A DNA stretch of 64,000 bases from Sphingomonas sp. NFR15 (GCF_900103265.1 NZ_FMWX01000001.1:558001-622000); one strand, 5' to 3'; shown: positions 41,941 to 51,983, counted from the stretch's first letter. Notes: generated from the letters alone by a model not told the origin. Translations and numbers: made by a program.

Positions 41941-43896
41941 ATGCTCAGTTTCTTCCGCCGGATCATCAACTCGAAGGTCGGCGTCGTCGTCACCCTCGCC
42001 GGGCTGATCGTCATCGCCCTGATGTTCGGGCTGACCGACATCACCGGGCTGACCGGGGGCGGCGGCGCGACCGGATCGGGCGAATCGCTGGCGACCGTCG
42101 GCGGCACCAAGATCGGCGCGAACGACATCCGCAGCCGCGCGCAGCGCGAGCTGGAGGGGTATCGCCAGCAGAACCCGACGCTCGACATGGCGCAATTCGT
42201 CGCCGGCGGCGGGGTCGACGGCACGCTCAACCGCATGATCGACACGATCGCGCTCGAACGCTTCGGCCACAAGCAGGGCATGTTCGTCAGCGACCGGCTG
42301 GTCGACGGCCGCATCGCCAGCATCCCGTCGCTGCAAGGCCCCGACGGCAAGTTCAGCCAGGACGCCTATGACCGCGCGCTCAAACAAGCGCACCAGACCG
42401 ATGCCGCGCTGCGCGCCGACATGAAACAGGGCATGATCGCCCAGTTGCTCGTCACCCCGCTCCAAGCCGACACGCCGCAGGTGCCGCGTGCGCTCGCGCT
42501 GACCTATGCCGGGCTGCTGCTCGAGAAGCGCCACGCGCAGATCGCCGCGATCCCCGCCGGCGCGCTCGCCACCGGTCCGGCGCCGACCGATGCCGAGCTC
42601 GCCGCGTATTACAAGACCAACGCCGCGCGCTACAGCGTGCCCGAACGCCGCACGATCCGCTACGCGACCGTGTCGGGCAAGGCGCTGACCACCCCGGTCA
42701 CGGTCAGCGACGCCGAGATCGCGGCGGCCTATCAGGCGCAGATCGCCAGCTTCCGCGCGGTCCAGCGCCGCACCGTCGTGCGCGTGATCGTCGGCGACGC
42801 CGCCAGCGCCAATACGCTCGCCGCCAAGATCAAGGCCGGCACACCGATCGACCAGGCCGCGCGCGCCGCCGGCCTCGAACCCGCGACGATGACCGCGCTG
42901 GAGAAGAGCGCGATCGCCGCGCAGACCTCGCCGGCGTTCGCCGATGCCGTGTTCGCCGCCGCCAAGGGCAGCGTGATCGGCCCGGTCAAGGGCACGCTCG
43001 GCTATGTCGTCGGCCGCGTCGAGAGCATCGACGATCGCGGTGAAATCCCGCTCGCGCAGGCCAAGGCCCAGCTCACCGAGCAGCTCACCACGCAGAAGAA
43101 GAACGATCAGCTCCGCAAGATCCACGATGCGCTCGACGATGCGATCTCGAACCGCGCCACCTTCGACCAACTCGTCAGCCAGCAGAAGCTGACCCCGCAG
43201 GTCTCGCCGCCGGTGCTGGCGAGCGGGGTCGATCCCGCGCACCCCGACGCCAAGGTGCCCCCGGCCGCGAAGGCGATCGTCGATGCGGGCTTCGCCAGCC
43301 AGCCGGGCGACACGCCGCAGCTCGTACCGGTCGATGCCGACAGCTTCGCGATCGTCGCGACCGCCAAGGTGTTCCCGTCCGCCCCGCCGCCGCTCGCCGA
43401 GATCCGTGACGCGGTCGCGCGCGATTTCACCATGGAACGTGCCGCCAAGGCCGCGCGCGCCGTCGCCAAGAAGGTGATGGACGCCGCCAACACGGGCACG
43501 CCGCTCGCGCAGGCGGTCGCCGCCGCCGGGGTCAAGCTGCCCCCGGTCCAGCCGCTCGACAAGACCCGCGCCGAGATCACCGCCAACCCCGCCGGCGTGC
43601 CCGCGCCGCTCGCGATGCTGTTCAGCATGGCGCCGCACACCGCCAAGATCGTCGCCGTGCCCAACAACGCGGGCTGGTTCGTGCTGTGGCTCGACCGGAT
43701 CGACAAGGGTGACGCGCGGGGCCGCCCCGATATCGTCGCGGCGACCCAGGCCGATATCGGCAAGGCGACCGGCGGCGAATATATCCAGCAGTTCGTCAAG
43801 GCGGTGCGCGGCACGGTCGGCGTCAAGACCGATGCGATCGCGCTCGCCAAGCTCAAGGCGGCGCTGACCGGACAGGAGACGACCGATCAGCCCTGA
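41941..43896 (+). CDS. ppiD: Membrane-anchored peptidyl-prolyl isomerase-like chaperone (PpiD)
   Basis: 651 residues. A short cytoplasmic start (MLSFFRRIINSKVG) and a single span (about 13-30) anchor a large periplasmic region: a SurA-N-like helical domain (near 55-220), a parvulin-type domain around 250-345 that looks degenerate, and a further C-terminal helical part. It probably helps fold exported proteins at the inner membrane. trpE begins ten bases after its stop; this ppiD-trpE pairing is usual in sphingomonads as I know them. Confidence 0.9.
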   Translation: MLSFFRRIINSKVGVVVTLAGLIVIALMFGLTDITGLTGGGGATGSGESLATVGGTKIGANDIRSRAQRELEGYRQQNPTLDMAQFVAGGGVDGTLNRMIDTIALERFGHKQGMFVSDRLVDGRIASIPSLQGPDGKFSQDAYDRALKQAHQTDAALRADMKQGMIAQLLVTPLQADTPQVPRALALTYAGLLLEKRHAQIAAIPAGALATGPAPTDAELAAYYKTNAARYSVPERRTIRYATVSGKALTTPVTVSDAEIAAAYQAQIASFRAVQRRTVVRVIVGDAASANTLAAKIKAGTPIDQAARAAGLEPATMTALEKSAIAAQTSPAFADAVFAAAKGSVIGPVKGTLGYVVGRVESIDDRGEIPLAQAKAQLTEQLTTQKKNDQLRKIHDALDDAISNRATFDQLVSQQKLTPQVSPPVLASGVDPAHPDAKVPPAAKAIVDAGFASQPGDTPQLVPVDADSFAIVATAKVFPSAPPPLAEIRDAVARDFTMERAAKAARAVAKKVMDAANTGTPLAQAVAAAGVKLPPVQPLDKTRAEITANPAGVPAPLAMLFSMAPHTAKIVAVPNNAGWFVLWLDRIDKGDARGRPDIVAATQADIGKATGGEYIQQFVKAVRGTVGVKTDAIALAKLKAALTGQETTDQP

Positions 43897-43906
43897 TCGC
43901 GATGGC

Positions 43907-45403
43907 ATGGCGGCGGCGGCCACCGCGCTCGCCGCCGGGCGCCCGGCGCTGCTGTGGCGGCGCCAGATCGCCGACACCGAGACCCCGGTCGCCGCCGCGC
44001 TGCGGCTGATCGAGCCGGGTCGCGGCGACTTCCTGCTCGAATCGGTCGAGGGCGGCGAGACGCGCGGGCGGCACAGCCTGATCGGCCTCGCGCCCGATCT
44101 CGTGTTCCGCGCGCACGGCCAGTCCGCCGAGCTCAACCCGAACTGGCTCACCGACCGCGATGCCTTCGCGCCCGCCGCCAAGCCGACTCTCGCCGCGTTG
44201 CGCGATCTCGTCGCGTCGTGCCGGATGGACGTGCCCGCCGAGCTGCCGCGCGCGCTCGCCTGTCTGGTCGGCTATTTCGGCTATGAGACGATCGGGCTGG
44301 TCGAAACGCTGCCGCGCCCCGATGTCGATCCGCTCGGCCTGCCCGACATGATCTTCGTGCGCCCGACCGTTATCCTGATCTTCGACCGGCTCGCCGACGC
44401 GCTGTTCCTCGTCGCGCCGGTGTGGCCCGACGCCACGCGCGCGCCGGACGCGATCATCGCGCAAGCCGCCGAGCGGATCGACGCGGTCGCCGGGCGCCTC
44501 GCCGCGACGCCGCTGCCCGCACCCGTCCGCGCCACCGACCTGCCCGAGATCGCGCTCACCCCGACGCTCCCCGCCGGCCGCTACGCCGAGATGGTGGAAA
44601 CGGCGCGCGACTATATCGTCGCGGGCGACATCTTCCAGGTGGTGCTCGCGCAGCGCTTCACCGCGCCGTTCCCGCTGCCGCCGTTCGAACTGTATCGGTC
44701 GCTGCGGCGGATCAACCCCTCGCCCTTCCTCTACCATCTCGATCTGCCGGGCTTTTCGCTGAGCGGCTCGTCACCCGAAATCCTGGTGCGCGTCCGCGAT
44801 GGCGAGGTGACGATCCGCCCGATCGCGGGAACCCGCCCGCGCGGCAAGACGGCGGCGGAGGACGAGGCCAACCGCGTCAGCCTGCTCGCCGATCCCAAGG
44901 AGCGCGCCGAGCATCTGATGTTGCTCGATCTCGGCCGCAACGATGTCGGCCGGGTCGCGGCGGCGGGCAGCGTGCAGGTGACGGCGAGCTACACCACCGA
45001 ATTCTACAGCCACGTCATGCATATCGTCTCGAACGTGGTCGGCACGCTGGCGCCCGACAGCGACGCGCTCGACGCGCTGTTCGCGGGTTTTCCGGCCGGC
45101 ACGGTCAGCGGCGCGCCCAAGGTGCGCGCCTGCGAGATCATCGCCGAACTGGAAGGCGCGGTGCGCGGGCCTTATGCTGGCGGCGTCGGCTATTTCTCGC
45201 CCGACGGGTCGATGGATTCGTGCATCGTGCTGCGCACCGCGATCGTCAAGGACGGGGTCATGCACGTCCAGGCGGGCGCGGGCATCGTCGCCGATTCGAA
45301 CCCCGAGTACGAACAGCGTGAATGCGAGGCGAAGGCCGGCGCGCTGCTCGCGGCGGCGCGCGAGGCGGTGGCACGGGCGAGCGCGCCGGGGTTCGGGCAG
45401 TAG
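43907..45403 (+). CDS. trpE: Anthranilate synthase component I
   Basis: 498 residues. The tryptophan-binding LLES motif is at 43-46, so feedback inhibition is expected. Chorismate-site motifs IAGTRPRGKTAAEDE, DLGRNDVGRV and PYAGGVGYFSPDG are intact. It makes anthranilate from chorismate using ammonia from TrpG. A second ATG five bases upstream is out of frame. The partner gene trpG is 4.1 kb away rather than adjacent. Confidence 0.96.
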   Translation: MAAAATALAAGRPALLWRRQIADTETPVAAALRLIEPGRGDFLLESVEGGETRGRHSLIGLAPDLVFRAHGQSAELNPNWLTDRDAFAPAAKPTLAALRDLVASCRMDVPAELPRALACLVGYFGYETIGLVETLPRPDVDPLGLPDMIFVRPTVILIFDRLADALFLVAPVWPDATRAPDAIIAQAAERIDAVAGRLAATPLPAPVRATDLPEIALTPTLPAGRYAEMVETARDYIVAGDIFQVVLAQRFTAPFPLPPFELYRSLRRINPSPFLYHLDLPGFSLSGSSPEILVRVRDGEVTIRPIAGTRPRGKTAAEDEANRVSLLADPKERAEHLMLLDLGRNDVGRVAAAGSVQVTASYTTEFYSHVMHIVSNVVGTLAPDSDALDALFAGFPAGTVSGAPKVRACEIIAELEGAVRGPYAGGVGYFSPDGSMDSCIVLRTAIVKDGVMHVQAGAGIVADSNPEYEQRECEAKAGALLAAAREAVARASAPGFGQ

Positions 45404-45532
45404 GCGTGATGGCCTGAGGGGTTTGAGCGGCTTGGGAGGGCGGGTCGCGCCCACTTGTGGTCGTAGAGCGGTAAGTGGACTTAGCCCGAAATCCGACATG
45501 CGCTGCTTGGTGATTGTCGCTATGGTCGTGCA

Positions 45533-46252
45533 ATGGCAGATACTGAGAACTTCGTATTGACCGGGGATCACCGCGACATTCCCATGGCCCTTGGTTTGAT
45601 CTGCATTGCTTGGAATAGCTGCGAGCTTGGTCTTCGCCAGATGCTACGTAGCCTTGTTTGTGCAGGCGAATATCGGAGTTGGAAGGCGGCCGAAATCCTT
45701 ATCGTCGAAATGAACTCGGTCGGCATCGCTCAAGCTCTCGACTGCATGGCCGAAGAGTTCGCAGATGAGCAGAGCGATTTGCGGGATGCTATCAAGTTTG
45801 CAGTAAACTACCTGACTCGCGCTCGACAATATCGAAATTATTATGTTCATGGTATTCGCGGGGTTACCGGGCTTGGGTTTTCATTGACCGACGAAGATAT
45901 CGAGAATGATACACCCGTGTGGGAATTGATGAAAGAGGGGCCATTTGGGCATGTCTATCACAAATCAGCTAAGCATAAGAGCAGGTTTACAAATGATTTC
46001 ATCAACAGCGATGCTCTTACGTCCTTTTCCAACAGCCTCGCGAATTTCAATGATTATATTCGCGCTTTAGAAATAAGCGTTAATCACTACTTTCGAGGCG
46101 AGCCATACCCCGAAACGGCACCCGTTCCTTCGGCTCCGTCGTTATTGTCTCCGCTGGTGAAGCCGGAAAACAAGCACCCCAAGCTCCGTAGTGCACCAGC
46201 TTTTAGGCTCTACAATCCGATACGGGATGATGACGACGTGGAGGCCGACTAG
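45533..46252 (+). CDS. Unknown protein with a HEPN-like Rx4H motif, low G+C
   Basis: 239 residues, largely helical up to about 190, then a Pro-rich and acidic tail ending RDDDDVEAD. Residues 98-106 (ARQYRNYYVH) contain R101-N-Y-Y-V-H106, the spacing and polar second residue seen in HEPN ribonuclease-type domains, on a predicted helix. HEPN proteins are common in toxin-antitoxin and defence systems. No family is recognised with certainty. Codons use many A/T third positions and the gene is plainly lower in G+C than its surroundings, suggesting recent acquisition. No obvious antitoxin partner is adjacent. Confidence 0.7.
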   Translation: MADTENFVLTGDHRDIPMALGLICIAWNSCELGLRQMLRSLVCAGEYRSWKAAEILIVEMNSVGIAQALDCMAEEFADEQSDLRDAIKFAVNYLTRARQYRNYYVHGIRGVTGLGFSLTDEDIENDTPVWELMKEGPFGHVYHKSAKHKSRFTNDFINSDALTSFSNSLANFNDYIRALEISVNHYFRGEPYPETAPVPSAPSLLSPLVKPENKHPKLRSAPAFRLYNPIRDDDDVEAD

Positions 46253-46453
46253 GCATGTCAGGCGGCTTTCTTGATTGTGCCGTTGAAAGCGGCCTGTCTC
46301 GTTCCCACCAACCCCGCTCCTCCCGATCGGACCAATGTCCCAGGCGCCCCCAAGCGTAACGACATACCCCGCCCAATCACAGAGCAGCGATCGAGCAGGC
46401 GCCTCCACCAGACCGAGCGCACGAACCGAACCACAGGGAACCGCCCCCCGACG

Positions 46454-47386
46454 TCACGCGATCCGCGCACCCGCCATGCGCTCCGGCAAAACCGTCTGGA
46501 GCATCGTCAGAAAGGCGCGCACTCCCGGATTGGCGCGCCGGCTCTCCGGCCATAGCGCGGTGATGGTGTTCCGCTCGACCGCGAAGGCGGAAAGCACCGG
46601 CACCAGTTCACCCCGCATCACGTGCGGCGCCGCCATGAACGTCGTTCCCATGCCGATCCCGCCGCCCGCCACCAGCATCGCGATCACCGCCTCGCTGGCA
46701 TCGGCCACCACACCGGCCTTGGGCACGATCTCGATCTCGCGGTCGCCGAGCCGGAACGGCCAGCGGAAGGTCTGGCCGGTGTTCTGATAGCGCAGGTTGA
46801 CGGTCTCATGCCCGTCCAGATCGTCGGGGTCGAGCGGCGTCCCATGCGCCTTCAGATAGTCCGGCGATGCGAAGCAGCAGAGCCGATGCGGCGCGAGCTT
46901 GCGCGATAGCAGGCGGCTGTCCGCGAGATCGCCGATGCGGATCGCGATGTCGATCCCCTCCTCGACGATATCCACCATCCGGTCGTTCAGCCGCAAATCG
47001 ACCGACAGTTTTGGGTGAAGCCGCCGGAACGCCGGTAGCGCCGGCGCGATCAGATGAAGCCCGATCGGCAGCGACGCCGCGACCCGCAGCGTGCCCGATG
47101 GTTCGGAGCGCGCGCGCATCGCGGTCTGCTCGATCTCCTCCGCTTCGCGCAGCAGCCGCAGCGCGCGCTCGTGCAGGTCGCGCCCCTCCGGCGTGAGGGC
47201 GAGCGAGCGCGTCGTGCGGGTGAACAGCGTCACCCCGAGGTGCCGTTCGAGCCGCTGGATGCTCTTGCTCACCGCCGACGGCGAGATCGACAGCGCGCGC
47301 GCCGCCGCCGTGTAGCTGCCGAGCGATCCCGCGCGCGCGAACGCGATCAGGCCGGTCAGCCGGTCGAGGATGATCTGTTCCGTCAC
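46454..47386 (-). CDS. LysR family transcriptional regulator
   Basis: 310 residues from GTG at 47386. The N-terminal winged HTH is clear ([48 protein letters not shown]), followed by the periplasmic-binding-like effector domain ([27 protein letters not shown]). It is transcribed divergently from the oxidoreductase, 89 bases away, and probably controls it and the ABM gene in response to a small effector. A longer GTG start at 47425 is possible. Confidence 0.9.
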   Translation of the reverse strand: MTEQIILDRLTGLIAFARAGSLGSYTAAARALSISPSAVSKSIQRLERHLGVTLFTRTTRSLALTPEGRDLHERALRLLREAEEIEQTAMRARSEPSGTLRVAASLPIGLHLIAPALPAFRRLHPKLSVDLRLNDRMVDIVEEGIDIAIRIGDLADSRLLSRKLAPHRLCCFASPDYLKAHGTPLDPDDLDGHETVNLRYQNTGQTFRWPFRLGDREIEIVPKAGVVADASEAVIAMLVAGGGIGMGTTFMAAPHVMRGELVPVLSAFAVERNTITALWPESRRANPGVRAFLTMLQTVLPERMAGARIA

Positions 47387-47475
47387 GGCATTACTAAAGC
47401 GCCATACCGGCCGATTATCAACCACTCCGGCACGGGGCTACATCCCGCACATCGACTTTCTTAGCGGAGATGACC

Positions 47476-48492
47476 ATGCACGATATGATGAAGGCGGCGC
47501 GGCTCCACGCCTTCGGCGGCCCCGACGTCCTGATATATGAAGACGCCCCCAGGCCCGACCCGCAGCCCGGCGAGGTGCGCGTCCGCGTTCGGGCGGCGGG
47601 GCTAAACCCGCCCGATTGGTATCTGCGCGATGGCTATCGCGCACTGCCGCCCGAATGGCGGCCCGATGCGGCCTTTCCGCTGATCCTCGGCACCGATGTG
47701 TCGGGCGTGGTCGAGGCGGTCGGCGACGGGGTCGATCGTTTCCGCGCCGGAGACGCGGTGTACGCGATGGTCCGCTTCCCCGAAAATGTGATGACCGGCA
47801 GCGGCGCTTACGCCGAATATGTCACCGTGCCGGCATCGCAGCTCGCGCGCAAACCCGCTGGCATCGACCATGTCCACGCCGCCGCCGCGCCGATGTCGCT
47901 GCTGACCGCATGGCAGTTCCTCATCGAGCTTGGCCATGATGAACCGAACCCGTTCCAGCCGTTCCGCCATGCCCCGGTGCCGCTCGAGGGCAGGACCGTG
48001 CTCATCAACGGTGCCGGCGGCGGCGTCGGGCATCTGGCCGTGCAACTGGCGAAATGGCGGGGCGCGCGGGTCATCACGGTGGCATCGCCCAAGAACGCGC
48101 CGCTGATGCGCGAACTCGGCGTCGATCGGTTCATCGACTATCGGACGACCGCCGTCGAGGAGTCGGTTCGCGACGCCGATCTGGTTCTGGATGCGGTGGG
48201 CGGCGCGAACATGGAACGCTTCCTGCGGGTCATCAAACCCGGCGGCGCGCTGTTCCTGGTCAATCCGCTGGGGTTCGCCGGTCAGGCGGCGGCGGCCGCG
48301 CGCGGCGTCCATGTCTCCTCGACCCAGGTTCGATCGAACGGTGCCCAATTGGCGGAAGCCGCCCGCCTGCTCGACGACGGCACGCTTCGGATCGTCATCG
48401 ACAGCACGTTCCCGCTCGCCGAAGCGTCGCGCGCGCACCGCCGTGCCGAAAGCGGCGCCATTCAGGGCAAGATCGTCCTCACGGTCGCCTGA
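47476..48492 (+). CDS. NADP-dependent quinone oxidoreductase-like (MDR superfamily)
   Basis: 338 residues. The medium-chain dehydrogenase fold lacks zinc ligands and shows the QOR-type pattern: GPDVLIYEDAPRPDPQPGEVRVRV, ILGTDVSGVVEAVG, and the nucleotide-binding GAGGGVGHLAVQLAK. It likely reduces quinones or enones with NADPH. ATG at 47476 has GGAG with good spacing; the ATG at 47470 abuts that site. Divergent LysR regulator and downstream ABM gene suggest a small detoxification unit. Confidence 0.88.
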   Translation: MHDMMKAARLHAFGGPDVLIYEDAPRPDPQPGEVRVRVRAAGLNPPDWYLRDGYRALPPEWRPDAAFPLILGTDVSGVVEAVGDGVDRFRAGDAVYAMVRFPENVMTGSGAYAEYVTVPASQLARKPAGIDHVHAAAAPMSLLTAWQFLIELGHDEPNPFQPFRHAPVPLEGRTVLINGAGGGVGHLAVQLAKWRGARVITVASPKNAPLMRELGVDRFIDYRTTAVEESVRDADLVLDAVGGANMERFLRVIKPGGALFLVNPLGFAGQAAAAARGVHVSSTQVRSNGAQLAEAARLLDDGTLRIVIDSTFPLAEASRAHRRAESGAIQGKIVLTVA

Positions 48493-48523
48493 TCGTCATC
48501 GGGTCCAGGAAAGGCACGGCATC

Positions 48524-48826
48524 ATGCTGATCGTCACCGGGCACATCTCCGTCGCGCCATCGGCGCTCGCAACGTTCAGCCGCGATCTGCGCGCGCTCGC
48601 CGCCGCCGCGCGACGGCGCGACGGCAATCTCGCGTACGACGCCGCCGTGGCAGATCCGTCCACCGGGCGGCTGCTGATCGCCGAGCGCTGGCGCGATCAG
48701 GCGGCGTTGACCGCGCACCTGCAAGCGGCGGACACGGCGCGGTTCCTGCACCGGTGGCGGGATCGCATCTCGGGCGACATCCGCAAATACGATGTCACGC
48801 GAGAGCGGGCGTTGATGGACGATTGA
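48524..48826 (+). CDS. Antibiotic biosynthesis monooxygenase (ABM) domain protein
   Basis: 100 residues of the dimeric ferredoxin-like ABM fold: GHISVAPSALATFSRDLRALAAAARRRDGNLAYDAAVAD, then LLIAERWRDQAALTAHLQAADTARF. Members are cofactor-free quinol monooxygenases (YgiN type). It follows the quinone-oxidoreductase-like gene by 31 bases, matching a reductase/monooxygenase quinone pair. AGGAAAGG lies upstream. Confidence 0.85.
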   Translation: MLIVTGHISVAPSALATFSRDLRALAAAARRRDGNLAYDAAVADPSTGRLLIAERWRDQAALTAHLQAADTARFLHRWRDRISGDIRKYDVTRERALMDD

Positions 48827-48843
48827 CCGGGCGGCCGGCGCGT

Positions 48844-49374
48844 TCAGGGCGCGGTCGGGTCGATCGACTGGCCGTTGCGCTTCGCCACCCGCTCGGCGGT
48901 CCATTGTTGCAGCCGCTGCGCGCTACAGCCGGTCTGCCCGCCCGAGCCGACCGGCGAGCACGAATCGGGCAGCCCGGCCGCCTCGCGGCCGACCTGGTCC
49001 ATCGACGCGGTGCGATTGACCCAGCTCTGGTTCTGCGCCGGGATCGGCTTGCGGTCGCGCAGCGGCTTGGGGATGCGATAGGGTTCGTCGATCCGCGAAC
49101 AGACCACCACCTCGTCGGGCGAACTCGCCTTGGGGCACGGCGCGGTCCCGGTGATCGCGATGTTGCGGATGCGCTTCACCGGCTGGCCCGACTCGGCCTG
49201 CTCGGCGACCCCGGCGTGGTCCTGCTCGGCGAAATCCTTGCCCGCCACGTCCGCCGCGGTGATCGTGTCGCCCGATCGCGCGGCCGGCGGGGGCGGCGTC
49301 TGCGCGAACGTGGTCTGCGCGATCGCCGTCATCGGCAGGCTGAGCGCGGCGGCGAGAAACAGGGCGCGAACCAT
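48844..49374 (-). CDS. Secreted protein of unknown function
   Basis: 176 residues with a signal peptide (MVRALFLAAALSLPMTAIAQ). The mature part is Pro/Ala-rich at first, then has four to five cysteines (GTAPCPKASSPDEVVVCSRI, DSCSPVG, TGCSAQRL) and ends near AERVAKRNGQSIDPTAP. The CPxxxxPDEIVVC pattern occurs in many sphingomonad exported proteins of unknown role. AAGGAGA precedes the ATG at 49374. It is divergent from trpG. Confidence 0.8.
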   Translation of the reverse strand: MVRALFLAAALSLPMTAIAQTTFAQTPPPPAARSGDTITAADVAGKDFAEQDHAGVAEQAESGQPVKRIRNIAITGTAPCPKASSPDEVVVCSRIDEPYRIPKPLRDRKPIPAQNQSWVNRTASMDQVGREAAGLPDSCSPVGSGGQTGCSAQRLQQWTAERVAKRNGQSIDPTAP

Positions 49375-49511
49375 CGTCTTGATCTCCTTGGGGTGAACCG
49401 AACGCTCGGCCCACCCGAATCGCTCCCCCCTATTACAGCGCGGATCGTCCGAAAAGGCGGCGGAATCGGGGCGTGGTTGCGCTGTCGGCCACAAAGGCTA
49501 TGGCGAGGGGC

Positions 49512-50195
49512 ATGATCCTCGTCATCGACAATTATGACAGCTTCACCTGGAACCTCGTCCATTATCTGATGGAGCTGGGCGCGGAGGTGAAGGTGGTCCG
49601 CAACGACGCCCTTTCCGCGCGCGACGCGGTCGCGAGCAACGCGCAAGGCTTCCTGATCTCGCCCGGCCCCAAGACCCCGAACGAAGCGGGCATCAGCCTC
49701 GATCTCGTCGCCGCCTGTGCCGAGGCGGGCAAGCCGCTGCTGGGCGTGTGCCTCGGCCATCAGGCGATCGGCCAGCATTTCGGCGGCCGCGTCGTGCGCG
49801 GCGGGCTGATGCACGGCAAGACCTCGCCCGTCGTCCACGACGGCACCGGGCTGTTCGAGGGCCTGCCCTCGCCCTTCACCGCCACCCGCTATCACTCGCT
49901 GATCGTCGAGGATCTGCCCGAGGGGCTGATCGCCAACGCGCATGCCGACGACGGTTCGGTGATGGGCGTGCGCCACGCGACGCTCCCGATCCACGGCGTC
50001 CAGTTCCACCCCGAGAGCATCGCCACCGAACACGGCCACGCCTTGCTCGCCAACTTCGTGCGGCTGGCGGGGATCGCCACCAAACTCCCCTCCCGCTTGC
50101 GGGAGGGGTCGGGGGAGGGCCTGTCCTCCTCACAAACGGCGCATGCGGGGACAAGCCCTCCCCTAACCCCTCCCGCCAGCGGGAGGGGAATTTGA
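49512..50195 (+). CDS. trpG: Anthranilate synthase component II (glutamine amidotransferase) with repeat-derived tail
   Basis: 227 residues from ATG 49512 (a start at 49500 would add four). The class I triad is Cys80 in LGVCLGHQ, His166 and Glu168 in HPESI. The normal domain ends near residue 187 (NFVRLAG). The last 37 residues ([13 protein letters not shown]... to ASGRGI) are read entirely from a family B palindromic repeat, so the protein is about 35 residues longer than usual. It supplies ammonia to TrpE and overlaps the trpD start. Confidence 0.93.
   Translation: MILVIDNYDSFTWNLVHYLMELGAEVKVVRNDALSARDAVASNAQGFLISPGPKTPNEAGISLDLVAACAEAGKPLLGVCLGHQAIGQHFGGRVVRGGLMHGKTSPVVHDGTGLFEGLPSPFTATRYHSLIVEDLPEGLIANAHADDGSVMGVRHATLPIHGVQFHPESIATEHGHALLANFVRLAGIATKLPSRLREGSGEGLSSSQTAHAGTSPPLTPPASGRGI
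50085..50190. repeat. Palindromic repeat, family B, inside the trpG-trpD junction
   Basis: CTCCCCTCCCGC-TT-GCGGGAGGGG at the left, GTCGGGGGAGGGCCTGT in the middle and CCCCTCCCGC-CA-GCGGGAGGGG at the right, the same plan as at 23248-23350. The left part is translated as the end of trpG, and the final GGGAGGGG is well placed as the trpD Shine-Dalgarno. Confidence 0.9.
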
Positions 50196-51187
50196 CGACG
50201 ATCGCGCTTCTCCCCGACCCCATTTCGCCGCTGTCGCGCGAGAGCGCGGGCGAGGCGTTCGCCGCGATCCTCGACGGCACCGCGCCCGAAGCCGAAATCG
50301 CCGATTTCCTCACCGGCCTCGCGATCCGTGGCGAGACCAGCATCGAGATCGCCGCCGCCGCCCGCGCCTTGCGCGAGCGCATGATCGCGATCTCCGCCCC
50401 GCCCGGCGCGATCGACGTATGCGGCACCGGCGGCGACGGCCACCACACGCTCAACGTCTCGACCGCGGTGTCGATCGTCGTCGCGGCGTGCGGCGTGCCG
50501 GTCGCCAAGCACGGCAACCGCGCGGCTTCGTCCAAGGCGGGCGCCGCCGACACGCTCGAGATGCTCGGGCTCGATCTCGACCGCGCCGCGCGCGATGCCG
50601 AGGGCAGCCTCGCCGATATCGGCATCGCCTTCCTGTTTGCCGCCAGCCACCACCCGGCGATGAAGCGGCTCGCGCCGATCCGCCGCGCGATCGGCCGCCG
50701 CACGATCTTCAATTTGATGGGCCCGCTCGCCAGCCCCGCGCGCGTCACCCGCCAGCTCATCGGCATCGCCCGCCCCGATTACGCCGCCACCTACGCCGCC
50801 GCGCTCGCCGAGCTCGGCACCGAGGCGGCTTTGGTCGTCGCGGGTGAAGAGTCGCTCGACGAACTCTCCTGCGCCGGCCCCAGCGTCGTCGTCGCGCTCG
50901 GCATCCCCAATATCGCCGAGCGCATCACCCCTGAAGACGCCGGCCTGCTCCGCCACCCGCTCAGCGCGATCCGCGGTGGCGACCCCGCGCATAACGCCCG
51001 TGCCCTGCGCGCGCTCCTCGACGGCGAAACCGGCCCGTACCGCGACGCCGTCCTCCTCAACGCCGCCGCCGCGCTGATCGTCGCCGGCACCGCCGACACC
51101 CTGAGCGAAGGCGCGGACACCGCCGCCGCCGCGCTCGACGATGGCCGCGCCGCCGCGCTGCTCGACAGATGGATCGCCTACCGATGA
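50192..51187 (+). CDS. trpD: Anthranilate phosphoribosyltransferase
   Basis: 331 residues. The PRPP site is DVCGTGGDG, the metal-binding motif appears as [15 protein letters not shown], and the anthranilate region as [11 protein letters not shown]. It joins anthranilate to PRPP. There is no ATG at the expected N-terminus; TTG at 50192 overlaps the trpG stop (TTGA) and is preceded by GGAGGGG from the repeat. Confidence 0.94.
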   Translation: MTTIALLPDPISPLSRESAGEAFAAILDGTAPEAEIADFLTGLAIRGETSIEIAAAARALRERMIAISAPPGAIDVCGTGGDGHHTLNVSTAVSIVVAACGVPVAKHGNRAASSKAGAADTLEMLGLDLDRAARDAEGSLADIGIAFLFAASHHPAMKRLAPIRRAIGRRTIFNLMGPLASPARVTRQLIGIARPDYAATYAAALAELGTEAALVVAGEESLDELSCAGPSVVVALGIPNIAERITPEDAGLLRHPLSAIRGGDPAHNARALRALLDGETGPYRDAVLLNAAAALIVAGTADTLSEGADTAAAALDDGRAAALLDRWIAYR

Positions 51188-51969
51188 CCGACGTGCTCGA
51201 CCGTATCCTCGAAACCAAGCGCGCCGATGTCGCCGCGCGCAAGGCGACCACCTCGCTCGCCGAGATCGACGAGCGCATCGCGCGCCAGACCAAGCCGCGA
51301 GGGTTTCGCGCCGCGCTCGACGCCAAGGCGAAGACCGGCCACGCGCTGATCGCCGAGATCAAGAAGGCCAGCCCCTCCAAGGGCCTGATCCGCGCCGATT
51401 TCGATCCGCGCGCGCACGCCATCGCCTATCAGGCCGGCGGCGCCGCCTGCCTGTCGGTACTGACCGACGAGGAATGGTTCCAGGGCGCCGACGACTATCT
51501 CACCATCGCGCGCGACGCCTGCACGCTGCCGGTGTTGCGCAAGGATTTCATGATCGATCCGTGGCAGGCGCCCGAATCGCGCGGGCTTGGCGCCGATTGC
51601 ATCCTGCTCATCATGGCCGCGCTCGACGACGGCCTCCTCGCCGAGATCGAGGCGAGCGCGACCGAATGCGGCATGGACGTGCTGGTCGAGGTCCACGACG
51701 CCAAGGAGATGGAGCGCGCGATGAAGCTCCAGTCGCGGCTGATCGGCGTCAACAACCGCAATTTGCGCGACTTCACCGTCGATTTCGCGCGCACCTACGA
51801 ACTGGTGTCGAAGGCGCCCAAGGATTGCACCTTCGTCGCCGAAAGCGGCCTCACCACCCGCGCCGATCTCGACGCGATGGCCGAACACGGCATCCACTGC
51901 TTCCTGATCGGCGAAGCGCTGATGCGGCAGGCCGACCTCGAAGCCGCCACCCGCGCGCTGGTGGGATGA
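51184..51969 (+). CDS. trpC: Indole-3-glycerol-phosphate synthase
   Basis: 261 residues with the IGPS signature [21 protein letters not shown], then [24 protein letters not shown] and [10 protein letters not shown]. It closes the indole ring of tryptophan. The ATG overlaps the trpD stop (ATGA). It is followed by a palindromic repeat and moaC, an order common in sphingomonads. Confidence 0.96.
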   Translation: MTDVLDRILETKRADVAARKATTSLAEIDERIARQTKPRGFRAALDAKAKTGHALIAEIKKASPSKGLIRADFDPRAHAIAYQAGGAACLSVLTDEEWFQGADDYLTIARDACTLPVLRKDFMIDPWQAPESRGLGADCILLIMAALDDGLLAEIEASATECGMDVLVEVHDAKEMERAMKLQSRLIGVNNRNLRDFTVDFARTYELVSKAPKDCTFVAESGLTTRADLDAMAEHGIHCFLIGEALMRQADLEAATRALVG

Positions 51970-51983
51970 GCGCGGCGTCCGCA

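Noticed and set aside
46258-46470. Short minus-strand frame ending AAFNGTIKKAA, considered as a transposase remnant or tmRNA-like tag
   Set aside because: No transposase motif, terminal repeats or tmRNA structure are present; the segment is probably non-coding.
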